Shown here: piece by piece, positions 16,701-25,700 of the stretch
How positions within the stretch are numbered: position 1 is the stretch's first letter
Layout of the letters: each line of letters opens with the position of its first letter
The notes under the pieces: model-generated
What the model was told of the DNA's origin: nothing
The model's input: the letters and a program-made list of their open reading frames with translations, nothing else
Database searches by the model: none
Made by a program: the position numbers and the translations under genes
DNA from: an uncultured Verrucomicrobia subdivision 3 bacterium
Lineage (GTDB): Bacteria > Verrucomicrobiota > Verrucomicrobiia > Limisphaerales > UBA11358
DNA length: 42,475 nt
Assembly (NCBI GenBank): GCA_903889895.1
Contig: CAISYZ010000213.1
Coordinates: 1-42,475 of the forward strand
Reading direction: 5' to 3'

Positions 16701-19700
16701 GGGTCCCAACGGCGTGGTCACCATCGGCATGACGAACCAGTGGCATTTCTATGTGGTCACGAACAACGCGCTGGATGCGCAAGGCAATGCCTCCGACGTG
16801 ACCAACGCCGCGTTCATCACCTTCAGTCCGTATACACTGTCCATTCCACGGATGGGCACGCTGGCCGACAGCGCCACTGACGCCACGCGGCCAGAATCGG
16901 ACATTGATTTGTATGTCAGCACGGATCCCGGCCTGACCAATTTGAGTCCGGTGGCAATCTCCAACTGCCTCGCCGGCACGGCGTCGGCCTACCCGGTGTC
17001 ATCACCCAGCTTTGGTGCATCCCTCAGTCAGGGCGGCACGGAATTTGTGGTGTTCAGCAACTCCGCGCCCGGCCAGGTGTATTACGTCGGCGTGAAGTCC
17101 GAGGATCACATGGGTTCGGAGTATGATTTCCTGGCGGTGTTCACGTCCACGCCCTTCAGCCAGCTCGATAAAAACGGTAACCAGATTGTCAACGGCATGT
17201 TGCTGCCCGTGACTATTCCTAACGGCAGCAATCCGCATCCCGGCGTGACCAACGTGCTGGCGCTGGCCATCTACCCGATGCAAATCGCGAAGGTGATTGT
17301 GACGAACTTGGATGAGCACCAGAATTTCGGCGACTTGTATGGCGTTTTATCATTTGATGAAACCTATGATGTTTTGAATAGCCATGACGGGTTACACAAT
17401 ACCTACGGCACCACGCCATTGGTTTATGACGACAGCCTCAATCCTATCGCGGGTTCCCAGACATCCGATGGGCCGGGCAGTTTGGCAAACTTCCGTGGCA
17501 AGTCCACGCCCGGTGTTTGGGTTTTGAACGAGTCAGATAATTCACCGACAGGCACCGGTCAGGTGAGCGTGCTCACCATGAAAATTCAACCGCATCGCGA
17601 CCTGAAGCAGCCGGGTATTGAAGTGGTGGTGCCCGCCGGCGGCTGGTTCATTGACTATGTGGACGTGCCACCGGGCTACACCAACCTGACGTTCTACGCC
17701 ACCAACCTGCCGCCGACGGTGGCGCCCCAGCCCATCCAGATGTATGAATTGCTCGGCAACGAGCCGACGTTGACGGATTACGATCAGGAGGCGGATTTGA
17801 CCAACTGTATCATTGGCAACTATCCAACCGGCACCGATCCGGGCAACGCCATTTCCGTCGGGCCGCCGTTGAACACGGGGCAGTATTTCATCGGGCTTTA
17901 CAATCCCGGCAGCGTGGACGCGACGGTGCTGCTCTCCGCCTCGCTCGGCTACGGCTCGGGCGTGAACGACAATTATAGTTTTGTCAGCGGCTCCTCCACC
18001 GCCCTGCTGCCGGATGCGGTGACCGGTTCCGACATCATCGTGCCCACCACGGTCACGCAACTGGTCTCGTCGGTGAGCGTGGGTATGGTGGTGCAGACGC
18101 CGCGCATTTCGGATTACACCTTCACGCTCGTCAGCCCGACCGGTCAGCGCGTGTTGCTGATGGAAAATCGCGGCGGCACGGACACGAACGGCGCAGGCAC
18201 GGAATTCGTTTATACCAACGTCCTGAATTCCACGGCCACCGGCGGCGCAGCACCGGAGACCAACTCGCTTGCAATCTACGGGGGAATTACGTCGGTGCCG
18301 ATTACCTATAATTTCTACACCGTGCCGGATCGGATGACGGTTTACGACACGACCAATGCGGCGAATTTCATTCCGGGCGGGCCAGATTGCATTTTGGATA
18401 CTGGGTTTATCAGCAATCCGCCGGCGGGCGGTGGTGGCGGGGCGCAAAACACGATGCCATTGACCACCAATGTTGTGTTCCCGCAAGGCACAACGGCCAT
18501 CACCATCATCATGAACCAGAATGGAAATCCGTATTCCACCGGTGGCGATGCGTGGACTTACACCGCCGGCGCGCCGGTGACGAATTACGAGTATCTGGTG
18601 TTCACTGACGACACGAACCTGGCCAACAACGTGCCGATTAAGTTCGCCCAGCCGCCGTTTAGCTTCACGGAATTGTCGTCCAATTACACACTGTGCGATT
18701 TCGAGCTGGCGACGAACGGACTTTATTCGGGACCGACGAATGTCTATGACGCGTTCGGCGGCTGGACCGTGCCAACCAATCTAGTATCCGTCAGCACCAT
18801 ATTTAATGTCACCAACTTAAGCATTGGTCCCACGAACATGTTCGTGCAAGTCACGAACGTGACCGTGCTAACCAACAACCAGGTGAGCGTCGTGGCGGAT
18901 CCGTCGGATTCCATCGGCGACAACGTCGGCACGAACCTGCTCGCGCTCGCCAACGGCACCATCACCCGCAATCTCGCGACGGTGCCGGGGCGCATTTACA
19001 ACGTGACCTTCTGGTTCCGCGGCCCCGGCATCTCCAGTTGGTGGCGCGGCGAGGGCGACGCCACGGACAGTTCCGATCCGGAAAAGAACGCGAACAACGG
19101 CGCGCTGGTCGGACGCTTCAATTTCCCGGCGGGCGAGGTGGGTCAGTCGTTCGGCTTTGAGGACGGCGGCGACGAGTTTGAATTTGCCGGCACCAACAGC
19201 TACGTCCAGATTCCGCAAAGCACCTCGCTCGACGTGGGCAAGGGCGGCGGCTTCACGGTGGAAGGCTGGATCAATCCGACGAATTTATTCCGCCCGCAGC
19301 CGCTCGTCGAGTGGCTGGCCAAGGCGCCGACGAACACCACGGACACCAACTTCAACATCGTGGCCGGTCCGTATCTCGATGCCGCCAACGGCCATTATTA
19401 TTATCTGCTCGGCGCGACGAACTGGACGGTTTCCGAAAACTGGGCGGAGGAACTCGGCGGCCATCTGGCGACGGTGGACACCGCGAACGAGGAGAACTGG
19501 ATCTTCGACAACTTCGCCAATTACGGCAGCGTGAACCATAACCTGTGGATCGGCCTGACCAACGCCCAGGCGACCGCTTTCGGCTGGATCAGCGGCGAGA
19601 CCAATGCGTATGTGAACTGGCTCAGCAGCCAGCCGTTGAATAACAGCGGCACGCGCAATTATACCTTTATCCAGGGCGCCACCAACGTGCCATCCGGCCT

Positions 19701-22700
19701 CTGGGTGTGCGCGAACGACAACGGTTTCATCCAGAACGCGCCCGGCAAGATGAACATCGTCTATGGCGTGGCCGAGGTGGACCAGATCCAGACCAACGGC
19801 GTGCAGTTCTGGGTGTCCGTCACCAACTCCATGCCCGGCGGCACCAACCTGCTGGCCGGCCTCACGGCGCTGAACATCACGAACGGCGGCTGCCTGTATG
19901 TCAACCTCATTGACACGAGCAACAACTGGCACGAGGTCTATTCCGCCCCCGGCCTGCTGCAGAGCAATGTCTTCCAGCATGTCGCGCTGACCTTCGACAC
20001 CAACAGCGGCCTCGCCAAGCTGTATTTTAACGGCACCAACGTGGCTTCGACCAACCTCTTCCAACCCGGCGGACCGTCCACGCCCATCGTGCCGTTCGTG
20101 CCGCGAACCGACGGCGATGTGCTGCTGGGCCGCGACCTGACGCTTTACACGAACAATTATTTCGGCGGGCGCATGGACGAGGTGAGCATCTACAACCGCG
20201 CGCTGTCCGACGCGGAAATCGCCGCGATCTACCGCGTGTCCGCGACGGCCACGAACGGGTTGACCGGCAAGTTCGACCCGGCGGTGGTGCCGGAGACCGG
20301 CCTCGCCGAGGCGGCCGTGGTGTTTGGTTCCGACAGCAACGTCATCTACGGCATCAACAACCAGTGGGACGTGAACAGTTACACGTTCACCGCCACGTCC
20401 AACACCATGCCGCTGCGCATCACCGGCCTCGAGCCGGGCATTCTGCTGGATGACTTTGCCGTCTCGGAGGCGCCGCTCACGAACATGTATTATTTGCCGG
20501 AGCAATCGTTGAACACCACGCTTGCCGGCGATGCCGCCAGCGGCACCTGGACGTTGCAGGTCTGGGACAACCTGGCCGGCGGCTATGTGACCAATCTCAC
20601 GCAGCTCGTGAACTGGCAATTGAATCTGACGCTGCAATCCAATTCGGTGGTGGCCGCTTCGCTTTCGCCGCAGACGCCGACGCCCAGCACCGTGGGGCCG
20701 GGCCAGTTGGTGGATTATGCCGTCACCGTTCCGAGCTGGGCTAAATACGCGACTAACATTCTGGTCTCGTCCACCTTGCCGGTGAATCTGTATTTCAACC
20801 AGACCAGCCCGCCCACGGCCACCGTGCCGCCGGATTATCAACTGCTGAACAATGTTTCTTCCGGCATCGGCTTGCCGGTGCTTTCGTCCACCAATCCGCC
20901 GAGCGTGCCGCCGCTGCTCCCCGGCCAGACGTATTATCTCGGCGTCCAGAACAACGGCGCAACGGCAGCCTCGGTGGTGCTGGAAGTGGATTACGACATC
21001 ACCGCGCTGACGAATGGCGTGCCGTATTCCAGCACGCTGACGACCAACGACGCGCTGCGCTACTTCTCCTTTGTCGTCACGAGCAACGCCTACGAGGCCA
21101 CGTTCCAGTTGCTCCAGTTGAGCAGCAACGCCGATCTCGTCGTGAGCAAGGGGCCGCCGCTGCCAATCCTGACGAATACCGAATACGGCAGCTTCAACGC
21201 GACCAACGCGGACGAAAATATTTTTGTGCTGACCAATTCCACGCCCGTGCCGCTTTCGGCGGGCACCTGGTATCTCGGCGTCATCCGCCGCGACCGCGGC
21301 CCGGTGAGCTATTCCGTCCTGGCCAAGGAACTCGACAACACCGCCGCGCCGACGATCATTGACCTGACCAACGCCGTGCCGTTCAACTTCACCGCCGGGC
21401 CGGGTGCGGCGCTGACGAATTTCTTCCGCTTCAGCGTCACCAACAATCCGGCGCTGACCAACGCCCACAGCGTGCGCTTCCAGCTCTACAACCTGAGCGG
21501 CAACGGCGACCTGACGTTGCAGACCAACGCGCCGCCGCTCGCGCCGCCGTTCTTTGAGAGCAGCCAGAACCCCGGCCGCAGTCCGGAACTGATCTGGGTT
21601 TACACCAACGGCGCGCTGACCAACTTCCCGGCGAACTGGTATCTCGGCGTGCCGAACCATGAGGTCACGAACATCACCTACACCATCGTGGCCGCGATTG
21701 ACACGAACGCCTATTTCCCGGCGTTCCCCGGCGCGGAAGGCATGGGTGGTGGCGCAATCGGCGGCGGCCGGCTGGGTTACAGCAACACGGTTTATCACGT
21801 CACCTCGTTGGCCGATTCCGGCGCGGGCACCTTGCGCGATGCGGTCAGTTCCACCAACCGCACGGTGGTCTTCGACATTTCCGGCACCATCTGGCTGCAG
21901 TCGCGGCTGGTCATCACGAACTCGTTCCTGACGCTCGCGGGCCAGACTGCGCCGGGCGATGGCATCACGGTCGCCGGCTGGGAAACTTCCGTGACCAACG
22001 CGCATGACATCATCATCCGCTACCTGCGTTTCCGGCCCGGCGGCGGCGCGACGTTCACCAACACCGTCTGGGCGAACAGCTTTGACGGTGCCACCAGCAA
22101 TTCCATGCCGGCCGCCGGGCAATATTTTGCCGGCTGGTATGTGGCCAGCAACAATGTTGACTGGCTCACCAACGGCACGTCGGGCGCGATCACTTACAAC
22201 AGCAACAACTGCTTTGTGGGCTTGAACGGCACCACCAACGGTTCGATTGTCACCAACCTGCCGACCGTTCCAGGCGTGAGTTACAGTGTGGGTTTTGCTT
22301 TTGCGCACAATCCAGATTCGGTTTCGGCCAATGCGGCGCAACTGGTGGTGAACAGCAATCTTGTGCTCACGGTGTCACCGGGCAGTGGAAATTCCTGGGC
22401 GAATCTGCAATGGGCGGTCACCAATGTCACGTTCACGGCCACGGCGTCGTCCACGCCGCTGGAGTTTGATTCGCTGAATCCGGGCGCTGCCGGCGTGCTG
22501 CTGGATGCGGTCAGTTTGTCCACGAACTTCGTGGTCCAGCCCGGCTTCGACGCGCTCCGCTTCATCACGGCGTCAAATGTCATCGCGGATCACGTCTCCG
22601 CGACCTGGGCGCCGCGGCAGGTGGTTTCGGCGATTGATTCGACGAACCTCACGGTGCAATGGTCCGTGCTCGCCGAGCAGCTTTATGCTTCCACGAACCA

Positions 22701-25700
22701 GCCGTTCGACGGCACGCAGGCGCGCATCGGTGCGGGCGGGTTGACGTTCCACCATAATCTTTACGCGAACAATGCCGGCGGCAATCCGCATCTGGCGGAC
22801 AACGTGAGCCTCGATTTCGTGAACAACGTGATTTACAACTGGGGCACCAACGCCGGCTTCTCGTCGGACGATTTCACGAATGATCCGAACGGCTACACGA
22901 ATTACCTCAACTACACTTGCAACTATCTTATTGCCGGTTCCAATTCGGTCCAGACGGGCATCGCTTTCAACAGCGCGACCACCAACACCTGGATTTTCCA
23001 GACGAATAACTTCATCGATACGAACAATGACGCCGTGCTCAACGGCGGCAACACGCAGTGGGCGATGTTCACCAACCACTACACGGAGTCCGGCCAGCCG
23101 TTCCCGCTGGTGCCGGTGGCCACCGACGAGGCGTATCAGGCCTACGAACGCGTGCTCGCCTTTGCCGGCACCTCGCTGCTCCAGCGCGACGCGGCGGACA
23201 CGAACATCGTCACCGGCGTCCGCCAGCAAAACGGGCAATTCATCACTTCGCAAAGTCAGGTGGGCGGCTGGCCGACACTGAACACCACGGCGCCGCTGGT
23301 GGAAACGGATCAGGGCGGCATCCCGGATTATTGGGAGATTTCCGTTTACAATTGGTATCCCAATGCGACCAATGCCATGGGCTCGCTGCCTTCCTCGAAC
23401 CTGCCCGGCTACACGCGCTTGGAGGAATATCTCAGCTGGCTCGCCAACCCGCACGCGGTGACGGTCTCGAATACTCCGGTGGCGGTGGATCTCTACAAAC
23501 TGTCCGGCAACTCCGGCAACCTCTCCTTCTCCGTGACCAATGCCGTCAACGGCTCGGTGTATCTCACCAACGTTTTGTATTACACCAATTTCAGCGGCAC
23601 GGTCATTGGTCCCGTGACCAACACCGGGCCGTTCAGCAACAGTTTTGCCGTCTTCACGCCGACGGCGACCAACATCGGCTATGCGTCGTTTGACTATTAC
23701 ATCACGAATAACGACACACTGGCCTATTTCGGACCCGTGACGGTGAGCGTCGTCGTCAGCGGCGTGCCGGTGTCGCCCATCATCACGCTGACGAACCTGA
23801 TGCCTTACACCAATTTCACGTCGTATTCCGGCTTGGATTATTACCGCTACGACGTCTCGACGAATTGCTACGGCGTGATGTTCCAGATTTTGAATCCGAC
23901 CGGCGACGTCAACCTCTACGCCAGCCCCGGCCTGCCGCTGCCGCTGGTCGGCAATCCGGTTTTTGATTCGAGCGTAAATCTCGGAACCAGCAACGAAACC
24001 ATTATCGTGCTGGCCAACACTGTGCCGCAGGCGTTTACCAACGGCTGGTGGTATCTCACCGTTTCCAACGCGTCCGGCGCGGTGCAGCAATACACCATGC
24101 TCGTGACGGAACTCACCGCGCCGGTGTTCCTTTACAGCATGACGAACACGAACGTGCTGGAACTGACGCAGCTCACCGTGACCAACACGGCGATCACCTA
24201 CGCGCCCGGCCACACTGTCAATTACACCAACTTCCTGATGGTTGACACCAACGCCATGCTCGCGCTCGGCTGGACGAACAGCTTCGCCAACGTCACCAAC
24301 ACGCAGCCGGCCATTGACACCAACGGCGTCATCACCTGGACGCCGAGCGAGGCGCAGGGTCCCGGGGTTTACAAGCTCACCACCATCGCGTTCGACACGA
24401 ACTCGCCGCCGACCAGCTCGACGAACAGTTTTGACGTGACGGTTTACGAGGTGAACACGCCGCCGTTCTGGCCGACGAACACGCCGAGCCAGACGAACTA
24501 CACCATTCCCGGTCTGACGTTGCTGACCGTGACCAACACCGCGCTCGACGCGGACTTGCCGACGAACCCGCTGACGTATTTCTTGACCGTCACGCTGGCC
24601 AGCACGAATTTCCCTGTCTTTACCAATGCCGTGATTGACACCAACGGCATCATCACCTGGACGCCGACGCTGGCGCAGACGCCGGGCGTGTATTTGTTCA
24701 CGACCGTCGTGACGGACACCAACGTCTGGGCGCTGACCAACCGCAGTTATTCCGTGACGAATTATTTCACCGTCACCGTCATGCCGGTGATGCTGCCGTT
24801 CGCGTTCACGCATCCGGCGCAGTCGGCCACGGGCACGAACGCGCAGCTCGACGGCATGGTGACGCCCAACGGCCTGCCGACGACCGCGTGGTTCCAGTGG
24901 GGCAGCAGCACCAACTACGGCCTCGTCACGCCGCCGTCGCCGGTCGGGTCGAACTTTAGTTTCAACGTGGTTTACACCGCCGCCACCGTCACCGGCCTCA
25001 CGGTGAATCTGCCTTACCATTACCGGCTCGTCGCCAGCAACGCCGTCGGCACGGTTTACGGCTTCGATCAAATTTTTGACCAAGGTTATTTGGTGGCGTG
25101 GGGCGCGGACTTCCTCGGCCAGACCGTGCCGCTGCCGGCGGGGGCGACGAATAATTTCCTCACCGCCATCGGCGCGGGCTACGACTTCAGCCTCGCGCTG
25201 AACACCAACGGCACGGTGGTCGCGTGGGGCGACGGCATCTTTGGCCAGACCAACGTGCCGGCGAATCTGACCAACGCCGTGTCCGTCAGCGGCGGTTACA
25301 AGGACGGCCTCGCGCTGCGCCGCGACCGCACCGTGACGGTCTGGGGTTCGCCGCAATTCAAGCAGACCGGAACCAATGTGCCGGCGGACTTGACCAACGC
25401 CGTGCTCGCCGTCAGTGGCGACTGGCACTGCCTCGCGTTGCGCGACGACGGCACGGTGATACCGTGGGGCAACAATTCGGACGGCCAGACGAACATACCG
25501 GCTGGTTTGTCCAATGTTGTTTCCATCGCGTCCGGCGGTTTCCACAGTTTCGCCTTGAAGAATGACGGCACGGTGGTTGCGTGGGGCGACAACACCTACG
25601 GCCAGACCAATGTCCCCGCCGGTTTGAGCAACGTGGTGGCCGTGGCCGGCGGCGAATCGCACAGCCTCGCGCTGAAGAATGACGGCACGTTGATTGCGTG